A stretch of DNA of 64,000 nucleotides from Rubrobacter taiwanensis. GTDB taxonomy: Bacteria; Actinomycetota; Rubrobacteria; Rubrobacterales; Rubrobacteraceae. The translations under genes were made by a program, and so were the position numbers. The notes beneath the pieces were generated by a model that had not been told where the DNA came from, searched no databases, and saw only the letters and a list, made by a program, of their open reading frames with translations. Location of the stretch: contig NZ_SKBU01000006.1 in NCBI RefSeq assembly GCF_004337705.1, positions 186,001 to 250,000 on the forward strand, given 5' to 3'. Shown piece after piece: positions 41,779 through 51,345 of this stretch. Every line of letters starts with the position of its first letter. The first letter of the stretch is position 1.

Positions 41779-43353
41779 CTACGTCTCCAGCCGGAAGTCC
41801 ATATCCGCCGGGAGGTCGATAACGTCCATCTGGGCCTTCTGGAGCTTTCCGGCGTAGTCCCAGTTCATGGCCTGCCAGCGGGTGAACTGGTCCAGCACCC
41901 AGACGCCCGAGAGCCGGCTGCCGTTGCCGCTCTTGCCGTTGCCCCCGAAGGGCAGGTGCGCCTCGGCGCCGCTGGTGGAGTTGTTGACGCTGAGCATCCC
42001 GGCGCTGACGCGCTCCCGGAAGCGGAAGGCGTGCGTGGCGTTGGTGGTGTAGATCGCGGCCGAAAGCCCGTAGCCGTGGCCGTTGGCGAGCTCGACGGCC
42101 TCCTCGAAGTCGGAGAACCTGGCCACCCCCACGATCGGGCCGAAGGTCTCCTTCTTGTAGAGTTCGTCGTCCGGCGTCACGCCGCTCACGATGGCCGGGT
42201 GGCAGTAGAGCCCGGCCTCCGGGTCGCCGACGAAGCCCCGGCGCGGGTTGCCGGAGGTGATGCGGCCGGTCCCGGTGGAGCCGTGGATGCCGTGGTGGTC
42301 TTCGATCAGCTCCAGCCAGCCCAGGAAGCGCTCGTAGAAGCGCTCGCCGAGCATCGGGCCGTAGAGCACGTTCTGCATCGGGTCGCCGATGGGCGCCTCC
42401 TCGACTGCCCGGGCGAACCTGCGCAGGAACTCGTCATATACGGATTTGTGCACGATGGCGGTGCCCAGAGAGGTGCAGCGCTGCCCGGCGGTGCCGAAGC
42501 CGCTGAAGAGCGCGCCCTCCACGGCGAGGTCGAGGTCCGCGTCCGGCATCACCACCAGAGGATTCTTGCCGCCCAATTCCAGGCAGGGCGACTGGTAGTG
42601 CCGGCCGCAGAGCGCCCCGATCTCACGCCCCACCTCCGAAGAGCCGGTGAAGCCGACCTTGTCCACAAGCCCCTCCTCCAGCGCGCGCTCCAGCCCCTCG
42701 AAGGCGGAGGGGCCTTCGGCGTGCACGACGTTCAGCACGCCGTCCGGCAGGCCGCCGCGGATCAGGATCTCGGCGAACGCGTCCGCGACGGCCGGGGAGT
42801 ACTCGGCCGGCTTCCAGACCACCGCGTTGCCGCAGGTCAGCGCCGGAACGATATACCAGGAGGGCACGGCGACCGGGAAGTTACCGGCGGTTATGATGGC
42901 TGCCACGCCGACCGGGACCCGGAAGGTGAAGAGCTGCTTGTCCGGCATCTCGGAGGGGACGGTCCGGCCGTAGAGCCGGCGGCCCTCGCCGGTGAAGAAG
43001 TCGCAGGTGTCTATTATCTCCTGCACCTCGCCCAGAGATTCCGCGTAAGGTTTGCCGATATCGCGGGTCAAAAGGCGCGCCAGCGCCTCCTTGTTCGCCT
43101 CGACGAGGCGGCCGATCTTCTTGATGAGCTGAGAGCGGATCGGGGCCGGGATCGCGGCCCACTCCCTCTGCGCCTCCCGCGCCGCCCGGCAGGCCGCAAC
43201 GAACGTGCCCGCATCGCCCAGCCTGACCTCGGCGACCACCTCGTCCAGGCGGGCCGGGTTGGTGGACTGCATGATCCCGCCCGGCGCATCGTCCAGCCGC
43301 CGGCCGCCTACCAGCGAGGAGACCGGGCGGGCGGTTACGGTGGTATCGCTCAT
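41779..43353 (-). CDS. ALDH7-like aldehyde dehydrogenase (aminoadipate-semialdehyde type)
   Basis: A 524-residue aldehyde dehydrogenase. Catalytic Cys in GTAGQRCTS, Glu in [12 protein letters not shown], cofactor segment [27 protein letters not shown] and the C-terminal [15 protein letters not shown] resemble ALDH7/antiquitin proteins (recalled, not aligned), which oxidise alpha-aminoadipate semialdehyde from piperideine-6-carboxylate. That would complete a pipecolate branch of lysine breakdown with the two genes downstream. ATG 43353 follows GGAGGAGCTT. It follows adk by 66 nt and could belong to the formate dehydrogenase transcript. Confidence 0.82.
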   Translation of the reverse strand: MSDTTVTARPVSSLVGGRRLDDAPGGIMQSTNPARLDEVVAEVRLGDAGTFVAACRAAREAQREWAAIPAPIRSQLIKKIGRLVEANKEALARLLTRDIGKPYAESLGEVQEIIDTCDFFTGEGRRLYGRTVPSEMPDKQLFTFRVPVGVAAIITAGNFPVAVPSWYIVPALTCGNAVVWKPAEYSPAVADAFAEILIRGGLPDGVLNVVHAEGPSAFEGLERALEEGLVDKVGFTGSSEVGREIGALCGRHYQSPCLELGGKNPLVVMPDADLDLAVEGALFSGFGTAGQRCTSLGTAIVHKSVYDEFLRRFARAVEEAPIGDPMQNVLYGPMLGERFYERFLGWLELIEDHHGIHGSTGTGRITSGNPRRGFVGDPEAGLYCHPAIVSGVTPDDELYKKETFGPIVGVARFSDFEEAVELANGHGYGLSAAIYTTNATHAFRFRERVSAGMLSVNNSTSGAEAHLPFGGNGKSGNGSRLSGVWVLDQFTRWQAMNWDYAGKLQKAQMDVIDLPADMDFRLET

Positions 43354-43419
43354 AAGCTCCTCCAGTCTCGGAAGACACCCCAAGAAGGCAAGCGTATCTT
43401 ACCACCGCAGCCAGGCGGG

Positions 43420-44067
43420 TCAGCCGACCCTCTCCGGATGCCCCAGGAGCTCCAGGATGCTTTCAGTGACCTCCGGGATGGGCCGGGCGGCGTCCACCTC
43501 CTCGAGGATGCCCTTCCCGGCGTAGAACCGCTTGATGTCCCCGATCTCGCGCCGGTAGATCTCCAGCTGGCGGCGTAACGCTGCCTCGTTGTCGTCCGTC
43601 CGCCGCTCGAACGGGCCGGGGTCCAGGTGCTCCCGCGGGTCTGGGGGAGGATCGTGCTCGACGTGGTAGGTGCGCCCGGTGGAGCGGCTCACCAGCCGGC
43701 CCCGGACGCGCTCCACCAGCACCTCGTCCGGAGCCTCCAGCACGATGACGTGGCTCAGGGAGATCCCCCGCTCCTCCAGCATGCGGTCCAGGACGCGGGC
43801 CTGGTGGATGCTGCGCGGGAAGCCGTCCAGGATCCAGCGCCCCGCCGGCTCCAGGTTCGGCCTGAGCAGCTCCAGGATGAGCTCGTCCGGCACCAGCTCG
43901 CCCCGGTCGTGGTACGCCCGCATCCTGTGTCCCAGCTCGGTTCCGGCCTCTATCTGGGCCCGCACCATGCGCCCGGTGGAGATGTGGAAGTAGGAGAGCA
44001 TCTCCGAGAGCCGCTGTGCCTGCGTCCCCTTGCCCGCGCCGGGAGGACCGAGCAGCACGATCTTCAT
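43420..44067 (-). CDS. adk: Adenylate kinase
   Basis: A 215-residue adenylate kinase interconverting ATP plus AMP and two ADP. P-loop GPPGAGKGTQ at residues 7-16, AMP-site HISTGRMVR and DGFPRSIHQA, and the Arg-rich FERRTDDNEAALRRQ are all present. The lid (about 120-160) has no zinc Cys. ATG 44067 lies one base after the NrfD stop, so it is translationally coupled to a formate dehydrogenase operon, not to secY/infA as adk usually is. It may be a second copy. Confidence 0.9.
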   Translation of the reverse strand: MKIVLLGPPGAGKGTQAQRLSEMLSYFHISTGRMVRAQIEAGTELGHRMRAYHDRGELVPDELILELLRPNLEPAGRWILDGFPRSIHQARVLDRMLEERGISLSHVIVLEAPDEVLVERVRGRLVSRSTGRTYHVEHDPPPDPREHLDPGPFERRTDDNEAALRRQLEIYRREIGDIKRFYAGKGILEEVDAARPIPEVTESILELLGHPERVG

Positions 44068-44068
44068 C

Positions 44069-45046
44069 TCAGCCCTCTTTGCGGGTGTGGCTGAAGGTGG
44101 CCTGCGGGTCGTCGGCGCTCCGCTTGCCGCCCTCAACCATCACATACCGGAAGGCGAGCCCGCCGAGGAGCACGAGAACGGAAGCCAGTATCCCCCGCGG
44201 ACGGCTCTCCCGCCCGGAGAGGAGCGCGAGCGGCGCGAGTATCCCGCCGAGCACCGTGCCGCCGAAGAAGAGCGGCGCGAGCGGCTTTCCGTACAGGGGC
44301 TTCCCGTACTTCCCCATCTTCGCGAGCGAGGCGGCCATAAGCCCGAGCTCGGCCACGAGCGCCAGCCGCTCGGCGCGCCGCAGCGCCGCGTGCGTCCCCT
44401 TCTCCCCCCACCGGCCGAGCTTCAGAGCCAGCGAGAGCGCAGAGAGCCCGGTGGAAAAAGAGGAGGCCAGAAACGTCGGCCCCATCAGGAGCGCGTTGCG
44501 CGCCCACATCGGGACCGCGGTGGCGGCGAGCAGGATACCGCCGTACGACCCCACAAACAGCGCGAACGGCATCGCGAGCGCCGAGAGTATCTGCGCCGGG
44601 ACCGCCCGGGCGAGGCGCGCGGCGGGGTTGCCTCCGCCGAGCAGCCCGTCCTGCGCCGCCTGGGCGGTGGCTATGAGGCCGCTCAGGCTTCCGAACAGAA
44701 ACAGCGACCAGGAGCCCAGAGACATCGGGGAGCGCAGCTTGAGGATACGGAGCATGTTGTAGAAGCGCTCCGGACGGCCCAGATCGCTTATGAGCAGGAG
44801 GGGACTCAGGACCATGCTCCCGAGCGTTATGTACCGGCCCGCGCGCAAGAGCGCCGCGTCCCCATGCCCCAGCAGGCGGGCTATGGTGGTCACGGCGTGC
44901 GCCCCGGCCCCGATGCCCCCGACCCAGAAGTAGACGAAGATCTCCCACGTCCAGTGCGGCCGCTTGATGGGCGGGATGTTGTAGTAGCTGTCGCCCGGGT
45001 GGTGCGAGCTCTCAGAGCCCCGGGCGTGGCGTCCGTTCTCGCGCAT
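44069..45046 (-). CDS. NrfD/PsrC-family quinone-reactive membrane subunit
   Basis: A 325-residue membrane protein with about eight hydrophobic segments, opening with PHWTWEIFVYFWVGGIGAG as in NrfD/PsrC proteins, and DLGRPERFYNML after the third segment. These subunits carry no heme and pass electrons between an iron-sulfur subunit and the quinone pool. With FdhB and FdhA it forms a menaquinone-linked formate dehydrogenase. ATG 45046 follows GGGGGTACG, and it overlaps the 3' end region of fdhB by no bases (14 apart). Confidence 0.87.
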   Translation of the reverse strand: MRENGRHARGSESSHHPGDSYYNIPPIKRPHWTWEIFVYFWVGGIGAGAHAVTTIARLLGHGDAALLRAGRYITLGSMVLSPLLLISDLGRPERFYNMLRILKLRSPMSLGSWSLFLFGSLSGLIATAQAAQDGLLGGGNPAARLARAVPAQILSALAMPFALFVGSYGGILLAATAVPMWARNALLMGPTFLASSFSTGLSALSLALKLGRWGEKGTHAALRRAERLALVAELGLMAASLAKMGKYGKPLYGKPLAPLFFGGTVLGGILAPLALLSGRESRPRGILASVLVLLGGLAFRYVMVEGGKRSADDPQATFSHTRKEG

Positions 45047-45059
45047 CGTACCCCCTTCT

Positions 45060-45899
45060 CTAGCGCCGGAAGGCGAGAGCAACGGCGGCGCTCAACACCG
45101 CTGCGGCCACGGCGCTGGCGGCGACGGCCGGTCCCACCTTCTCCTGCGGCAGCTCCGGGGCGGCGGGCAGGTTGTAGGTCTCCGGCCGGTCCATCAGGAT
45201 GAACTTCGAGTGGTTGCCCCCGATGCCCCCGGTTCCGCCGACCTCTTCGGTGCCGTAGACGTAGGCTTCGGTGTAGCCGCGCTCGTGCAGCTCCCGCACG
45301 CGCTCCTCGGCCCGGCGTTCCAGCTCCTCCACCTCGCCGAAGACGATGGAGTCGGTCGGGCAGGCCTTGGCGCAGGCGGGCTCCAGCCCGTCCTTCTGCC
45401 GGTCGTAGCAGAGGGTGCACTTGAAGGCGCGCCCGTCCTCGGGGACGGAGGTTATGACGCCGTAGGGACACGCCGGGACGCAGTAGCCGCAGCCGTTGCA
45501 TACGTCGGGCTGGATGTAGACGTTGTCGAACTCGTTGCGGATAATCGCGCCCGTCGGGCAGGCCTGCTGGCAGGGGGCCCTGGCGCAGTGCTTGCACACG
45601 TCACTCATGAACGTCCAGCGTCCCAGACCGTCTATCTCCGCTCCCTCCGGAAGTTCCTCTCTTACGCCCTCGGCCAGAGCGACGAGGTCCACATCGCCGG
45701 TCAGCCGCTTCCTTCCGCTCTTCTCGATGAAGGCCACGTGCCGCCAGGTCGAGCCCGAGAGCGTCTGCGTGTTGTCGTAGGAGTCGCCGGTCATCTCGTA
45801 ACCGTCGGCCGGGAGCTGGTTCCACTGCTTGCAGGCCACCTCGCAGGCCTTGCAACCGATGCAGACCGTGGTGTCGGTCAGAAATCCTGTCTTGGCCAC
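45060..45899 (-). CDS. Formate dehydrogenase iron-sulfur subunit
   Basis: A 279-residue ferredoxin-like subunit. Four [4Fe-4S] sites are indicated by CIGCKACEVACKQW at the N terminus, CKHCARAPCQQACP, CNGCGYCVPACP, and CTLCYDRQ with CAKACP. The C-terminal AAVLSAAVALAFRR is a short membrane segment anchoring it to the NrfD-like partner. It passes electrons from the molybdenum or tungsten catalytic subunit towards quinone. It begins one base after the 80-residue gene and is followed by nrfD. Confidence 0.92.
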   Translation of the reverse strand: MAKTGFLTDTTVCIGCKACEVACKQWNQLPADGYEMTGDSYDNTQTLSGSTWRHVAFIEKSGRKRLTGDVDLVALAEGVREELPEGAEIDGLGRWTFMSDVCKHCARAPCQQACPTGAIIRNEFDNVYIQPDVCNGCGYCVPACPYGVITSVPEDGRAFKCTLCYDRQKDGLEPACAKACPTDSIVFGEVEELERRAEERVRELHERGYTEAYVYGTEEVGGTGGIGGNHSKFILMDRPETYNLPAAPELPQEKVGPAVAASAVAAAVLSAAVALAFRR

Positions 45900-45900
45900 T

Positions 45901-46143
45901 CTATCCCCCCATCACCTTGCGCCAAAGTTCTTCGACCGGGGCTCCGGGATCCCCGCTGAGGCGGAAGATCCGGTTACCCAGAGCCACGTGCTGCGGGGCG
46001 TAGATCCGCTCGACCATCCCCGTGCCGCGGTTGTAGTAGACGCCGGGCTTCAGCACCACGCTGCTGCGCACCGGCTTCAGGCGCCTGACCGCCTCGGGAT
46101 GCTCCGCGAGCCAGAGGCCGAGCTCGTTCAGCTCCTGCTGCAT
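45901..46143 (-). CDS. Small protein encoded between formate dehydrogenase subunits
   Basis: An 80-residue protein (MQQELNELGLWLAEHPEAV, then a beta-rich part with FRLSGDPGAPVEELW). No family recognised, no signal peptide and no cysteines. GGAGGCG precedes the ATG, which lies 8 nt after the fdhA stop, so it is translated with the complex. It may be a chaperone, a subunit or an assembly factor of this formate dehydrogenase type. Confidence 0.65.
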   Translation of the reverse strand: MQQELNELGLWLAEHPEAVRRLKPVRSSVVLKPGVYYNRGTGMVERIYAPQHVALGNRIFRLSGDPGAPVEELWRKVMGG

Positions 46144-46151
46144 CGCCTCCC

Positions 46152-49100
46152 TCACAGGCGTCCCCGCTTCAGGTTGGCGGTGAAGGCCTTGGCCTCGTGG
46201 ATGGCGACGTTGGGCTCCAGTGAGACCGGCACGAGATCGTTGACCACATCTCCCTTGACCACGCCGTTCGGCCCCCAGTGGTAGGGCAGCCCTATCTGGT
46301 AGATCTTGCGCCCGTCGAACCTGAAGACCGGCATGCGGTCGCTCACGAGCGCGCGGGCATGGATCTTGCCCCGGCTCGTCTCGATCGTGACCCAGTCGGC
46401 GTTTCGTACGCCCTCTTCCGCAGCGAGCTCGGGCGGGATCTCCGCGAAGAGCTCCGGCTGCAGCTCCCCGAGCCAGGGGATCCAGCGGCTCATGGCCCCG
46501 CTGGTGTGGTGTTCGGTCAGGCGGTAGGTGGTGACCACGTGCGGGAACCGGGGATCCTCCGGCAGGTTGTACGGGTTGTCCGGGCGGAAGAAGAGCCGGG
46601 CGGTCGGGTCGCGCTGCTGCGCGTAGAGCAGGTTCGGGACGGGAGACTCGACCGGCTCGTAGTGAACGGGCAGCGGCCCGTCCTTGAGCCCCACGGGAGC
46701 GAAGAGCCAGCCCTTACCGTCGCCCTGCATGATGAACGGCCCGTCGCCGGGGATGGCGTCCACGCCCCTGTCTTCGGGGCCCGGCCGGTAGGAGGGTGGC
46801 TTGGTCGCCTCGAAGTCCGGCACGTCGCGGCCGGTCCATCGCTCACCATCCCACCAGACGTACCTCTTGCGCTCGCTCCAGGGTTTGCCTTCGGGGTCGG
46901 CGGAGGCCCGGTTGTAGAGGATGCGGCGGTTCATCGGCCACGCCCACCCCCACTCTAAGGCGACGAGATCTTGCCGCTGCCAGGGCTTGCGCCGCCGGGC
47001 CTGGTTGACCCCGCCGGCGAAGACGCCGGAGTAGATCCAGCCCCCACACGCCGTGGAGCCATCGTCTTTGAGCTCGGCGAAGCCGCCGACCGGCTTGCCG
47101 GTGTCCGTCCGGTAGCCGCCGATCTCTTTCAGGATGCTCTCTATGTCCGGCTCGTCGTGCGGCCCCTGCGTCGGGTAGTCCCACTTCAGCGCCTTTATCA
47201 GGGTGTCGCGCGGATCGTCGGAATCCGCGTACAGCTCTTTCAGGCGGCGCCCGAGGTGGAAGACGAACCAGGCGTCGCTGCGGGCGTCACCGGGCGGGTC
47301 CACGGCCTTGTCGTGCCACTGCAGCAAGCGCTGAGTCTGGGTGAAGCTCCCGTCCTTCTCGGAGACGAGCGCCGAGGGCATCAGGAAGACCTCCGTGCCG
47401 CACTCCTCCGGGTCCACCCCGTCCAGCTTCCAGGCGGTGGCGGTCTCTATCTCGAAGGCGTCCAGCACCACGATCCAGTCCAGGTTGCGGATGCCGTCGC
47501 GCGCCAGCTTCGCGTGCGGTCCGCCGACGGCGAAGTTCTGCCCGAAGACGAAGCAGCCCTTAACCTCTCCGTCCTTCATGGCCATGAGGGTCGGGTAGTA
47601 GGAGTGGTCGCCCGAGATGCGGGGGAAGTGGTCGAAGAGCTTACCGTCCTTCGGGTCGAAGTGCTCCCCGTACCAGGCCTTCATCAGGCTGGCCGCGTAC
47701 TGTGGGAAGTAGCTCCACCAGCCGGCCTCCGCCGTCTCGGTCTCTACGTAGTCCCTCCAGGTGTTGTGGTTCTTCGCTACGTCCGGCATGGGTATGTAGC
47801 CGGGCAGAACGTCGTAGAGGGTGGCGATGTCGGTCGAGCCCTGGATGGTGGCGTGCCCCCTGAGCGCCAGCACACCGCCGCCGGGCCGGCCCACGTTCCC
47901 CAGCAAGAGCTGCAGGATGGCGGCGGCTCGGATGACCTGTACCCCCTTGGAGTGCTGCGTCCAGCCGACCGAGTAGACGAACGCGGTCGTCTTGTCCCTG
48001 CCGGAGTTCTCGCAGATGGTCTCCGCGATCTGCAGGAACTTCTCCTTCGGACAGCCGGTTATCCTCTCGACCATCTCGGGGGTGTAGCGGGCGAAGTGGC
48101 GCTTGAGGATCTGGAAGACGCACCGGGGGTGCTGCAGGGTCTGATCGTTCGGACGCGGCCGGCCCGCGTGCAGCTCCCCGGCGTGATCCTCGCCCTCTCC
48201 GGCCTCTCCGAAGATGGCGCCCTGGCTGCCCCCGACCGCGGCGTACCGGAGAGGCATGCCCTCGTAGCGCCAGGAAGTAGGGTCGTACTCCTGCTTCTCC
48301 TCGTCCCAGCCGGAGAAGAGGCCTGCGGGATCGGCATCCCGGAAGTCCTCGGAGATGAGCGTGGCCGCGTTGGTGTAGTTGAGGACGTAGTCCCTGAAGT
48401 ACCGCTCGTTCTCTATGACGTAGTTTATGAGGCCGCCGAGGAAGGCAATGTCGCTTCCGGCCCGGATCGGGGCGTAGATGTCGCACATGGCGCTGGTGCG
48501 CGTGTAGCGCGGGTCCACGTGGATGAGCGTCGCCCCCTTCTCGCGCGCGATCATGGGGTGGCGGAAGCCGACCGGGTGAGCCTCGGCCATGTTGGAGCCC
48601 TGGATGATTATGCAGTCGGCGTTCTGCAGATCCATGAGGTTGGTGGTCGCACCGCCCCTGCCGTACGTGATGCCCAGACCGGGCACCGTCGAGCTGTGTC
48701 ATATGCGCGCCTGGTTGGTAATTCGTACGAACCCTAAAGAGTGGAAGAGCTTGGTGATGAGGTAGTTCTCCTCGTTATCGATGGCCGCGCCGCCGATGGA
48801 GGCTACGGCCATCGAGCGGCTGAGCCTGCGGCCCCGGCCGTCCTCTTCCTCCCAGCTCTCCTCACGCACCTTCTTCACCCGCTCGGCGATCATGTCCATC
48901 GCCGTCTCCAGCGGCAGCTCCTCCCACTCCCGCGAGTAGGGCCGGCGGTACCTGACCTTAGCGAGCCGGTGCGGGGAGACGACCATCCCGTAAGTCGCCG
49001 AGCCCTTGGGGCAGAGCGTGCCGGCGTTGATGGGGCTGTCCGGGTTGCCCTCGATGTCTATGATGCGCCCGTCGCGGTGGTAGACGAGCTGCGAGCAGCC

Positions 49101-49256
49101 CACGGCGCAGTACGGGCAGACGCTCACCGACTTCTTCACGCCGGGATCCTTGATGCGCGCCCGCAGCTCCCGGCCGGCGGGGCTCACGGGATGCTCGACG
49201 GTCGTACCCAAATGGCTCCGGATCTTCCTCCAGAGATCTTTCGGTCTTACGGCCAT
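46152..49256 (-). CDS. Formate dehydrogenase catalytic subunit, selenoprotein
   Basis: A 1034-residue bis-MGD enzyme oxidising formate to CO2. The TGA at 48701-48699 is read as Sec186 in ITNQARI-Sec-HSS; downstream reading continues in the same frame to 46152 with no loss of homology. The [4Fe-4S] ligands are C47, C50, C54 and C82 (CPYCAVGC, LCPKG). TYGRGGATTNLMD and DPRYTRTSAMCD are family motifs. A hairpin with GGTC in its loop follows the TGA. There is no Tat signal (no RR motif), so the enzyme probably faces the cytoplasm. It leads the operon with the 80-aa gene, FdhB, NrfD and Adk. Confidence 0.93.
48669..48701 (-). other. UGA selenocysteine codon and bacterial SECIS hairpin
   Basis: TGA at 48701-48699 is followed 12 nt on by GGTGCCC-GGTCT-GGGCATC (48687-48669), a 7-bp stem with one G-T pair and a GGTCT apical loop. 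The GGTC begins at base 19 after the TGA, the same spacing I count in E. coli fdhF. Confidence 0.85.
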
Positions 49257-49458
49257 ATACCTGCTCCTCCTGGCGAGCGATCAGCTCCGAGCCGCGTCTC
49301 CCGGACCGCACGGCCTCTGAGTCTGGTTTCCCCGGGACTTTCAGTTTCTAACCTGCGCGGGTGCGGTTCAAGGCTCCGGAGAGATTCATGCGGCGCTCCG
49401 GGATCCGCCCCCGGAGATCATCGGGGTCGCCCGGAAGGGTGTTTTAGAATATCCTCGT

Positions 49459-50151
49459 ATGAGCAGCCGGGTACTGCTGATCGAGGACGAGAAGAACCTG
49501 GTGGAGCTGCTGCGCGGATATCTGGAACGCGAGGGTTTCGAGGTGCACGCAGCCTACGAGGGCGACGCGGCCCTGAAGACCGCCCGCGAGCTGAAGCCGG
49601 ACGTGGTGGTTCTGGACTGGATGCTCCCGGGGCTGGACGGGCTGGAGGTTCTGCGCCGGCTGCGGGGTTTCTCGGAGGCGTACGTCATCATGCTCACGGC
49701 GCGCTCGGAGGAGCTGGATAAAATATCCGGCCTCTCCGCCGGGGCCGACGACTACCTGACCAAGCCCTTCTCACCGGGAGAGCTGGTAGCCCGCGTGCGG
49801 GCGATGCTCCGGAGGCCGCGCAGCGGACGGTCTCAGGAACCCGAGGAGCCACCGATAGAACTCGGTGAGCTCAGGATAGATCCGGGCGCCCGGGAGGTGC
49901 GTGTGCGCGGCGAGCCGGTGGAGCTGACGGCGATAGAGTTCGAGCTACTCCGCGTGCTGGCCTCGCGCCCGGGCTTCGTGTTCAGCCGCGCGCGGCTGCT
50001 GGAGCGTGTGTGGGGGGAGAGGTACTTCGGCAGCGACCACGTGGTAGACGTGCACATAGCGAATCTGCGCAAGAAGATCGAGGAAGTGCCCGCGGAGCCG
50101 CGCTACATAGAGACGGTGCGCGGAGTTGGCTACCGCATGGCCCGGAAGTGA
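49459..50151 (+). CDS. OmpR/PhoP-family response regulator
   Basis: A 230-residue regulator. Receiver domain residues 1-120 with acidic ED at 9-10, phosphorylated D53 in VVLDWMLPG, Thr in LTARS and Lys in YLTKPF. C-terminal winged helix (VELTAIEFELLRVLA, DHVVDVHIANLRKKI). TAGAAT at 49445-49450 would start transcription at about the ATG, so the message may be leaderless. Its stop overlaps the kinase start. It probably binds the four TTGA repeats downstream of the kinase gene. Confidence 0.93.
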   Translation: MSSRVLLIEDEKNLVELLRGYLEREGFEVHAAYEGDAALKTARELKPDVVVLDWMLPGLDGLEVLRRLRGFSEAYVIMLTARSEELDKISGLSAGADDYLTKPFSPGELVARVRAMLRRPRSGRSQEPEEPPIELGELRIDPGAREVRVRGEPVELTAIEFELLRVLASRPGFVFSRARLLERVWGERYFGSDHVVDVHIANLRKKIEEVPAEPRYIETVRGVGYRMARK

Positions 50152-51242
50152 TGCCCCTGCGCCGCCTCACCTCCTACAGCCTGCGCACCAAGCTCTTCTT
50201 CTCCCACCTGCTGGTGGCCCTGATCGTGACCTTCACCTTCGTGGCCGCGGCATTCGCCGTTCCCACCCTGCTGGAACGCCAGCCGTTCGTCGCCGCCGGG
50301 CTGGCCGATCTGGTGACGGCCTCCTTCGGCCGGGCCTTCCTCTACCTGACGCTGGCGACCATACTGGCCGTGGTGGTCGCGGCGGTGGCGAGCCTCTTCG
50401 TGGCCGGCAGAATCACAACCCCGGTGCACCGGATGCTGGCGGCCACCCGCCGGGTCTCGGCCGGGCGCTACGAGGAGCGCGTCCCGATCTCCGAAGAGGA
50501 CGAACTGGGCGAGCTCTCCCGGGGCTTCAACGCCATGGCCGCGGCACTGGAGGAGGGCGAGCGCCAGCGGCGCGAGTTCATCGCCGACGTTTCGCACGAG
50601 CTGGGAACCCCGCTCTCCACCCTGCAGGGATACATGGAGGGCCTGATGGACGGCGTGATCGAACCCTCCGAGGAGACCTGGGGCATCCTCTACTCCGAGA
50701 CCGAGCGCATGCGCCGCCTCGTGAACGACCTGCGGCAACTCTCCCGGGTAGAGGCAGGACAGCTGGAGCTGAATATCGGGCCGGCTGCGCCGGCCGCCCT
50801 CGTCCGGCTGGCCACCGAGAGCATGCAGCCGCTCTTCACCGAGAAGGGCGTGCAGCTGGAGAGCCGCCTCCCCCCCGACCTCCCGCCGGTCTCCGCCGAC
50901 CCCGACCGGCTGGTGCAGGTGCTCACTAACCTGCTGAACAACGCCCTGCGCCACACCCCGCCGGGCGGCCGAGTCACGGTGGAAGCCGAACGGCAGCCCG
51001 GACGCGTGCTGCTGAGCGTGCGGGACACCGGAGCGGGCATCGCCCGGGAGCACCTCCCCCACCTCTTCGAACGCTTCTACCGGGTCGAGAAGTCCCGCTC
51101 CCGGGCGGGCGGCGGCTCCGGAGTGGGACTGGCAATCTCCCGGGCGCTGGTGGAGGCGATGGGCGGCGCGATCTGGGCCGAGAGCGCGGGCAAGGGCGAA
51201 GGAGCGACCTTCAGGCTCACACTGCCGGTGGCGGATTCTTGA
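50151..51242 (+). CDS. Sensor histidine kinase
   Basis: A 363-residue membrane kinase. Two membrane segments (about 15-38 and 63-86) bracket a very short extracytoplasmic loop of about 25 residues, so the signal is probably sensed in or near the membrane. HAMP domain about 87-140, HisKA with H149 in DVSHELGTPLST, then the ATPase N box LTNLLNNALRH, G1 DTGAGI and G2 GSGVGLAIS. ATG overlaps the response regulator stop (TGATG). The signal is unknown. Confidence 0.92.
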   Translation: MPLRRLTSYSLRTKLFFSHLLVALIVTFTFVAAAFAVPTLLERQPFVAAGLADLVTASFGRAFLYLTLATILAVVVAAVASLFVAGRITTPVHRMLAATRRVSAGRYEERVPISEEDELGELSRGFNAMAAALEEGERQRREFIADVSHELGTPLSTLQGYMEGLMDGVIEPSEETWGILYSETERMRRLVNDLRQLSRVEAGQLELNIGPAAPAALVRLATESMQPLFTEKGVQLESRLPPDLPPVSADPDRLVQVLTNLLNNALRHTPPGGRVTVEAERQPGRVLLSVRDTGAGIAREHLPHLFERFYRVEKSRSRAGGGSGVGLAISRALVEAMGGAIWAESAGKGEGATFRLTLPVADS

Positions 51243-51282
51243 TCCAATCTTGAACTTCTCTTGACCCGGCCTTGATCTCCCC
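51239..51282 (+). promoter_or_regulatory. Four TTGA repeats with exact 11-bp period
   Basis: TTGA occurs at 51239, 51250, 51261 and 51272, each starting an 11-base unit. The first holds the kinase stop codon. Tandem half-sites one helical turn apart are typical of OmpR/PhoP-class regulators. They lie 64-107 bp upstream of the Crp/Fnr start, so that gene is the probable target. Confidence 0.6.
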
Positions 51283-51345
51283 GCTCTAGCATTGGACGTT
51301 GAGGGAGTGTAAGGAGCGAGCACGTTCCCAGCGAGGTGGATCAGG

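Noticed and set aside
48699-48701. Apparent stop splitting the formate dehydrogenase gene into two
   Set aside because: The TGA is in frame, at the known Sec position, homology continues without break, and a SECIS hairpin follows. It is a selenocysteine codon, not a frameshift or pseudogene.
46971-48737. 588-residue frame opposite the formate dehydrogenase
   Set aside because: Antisense shadow of a high-GC gene; no recognisable domain and no ribosome site.
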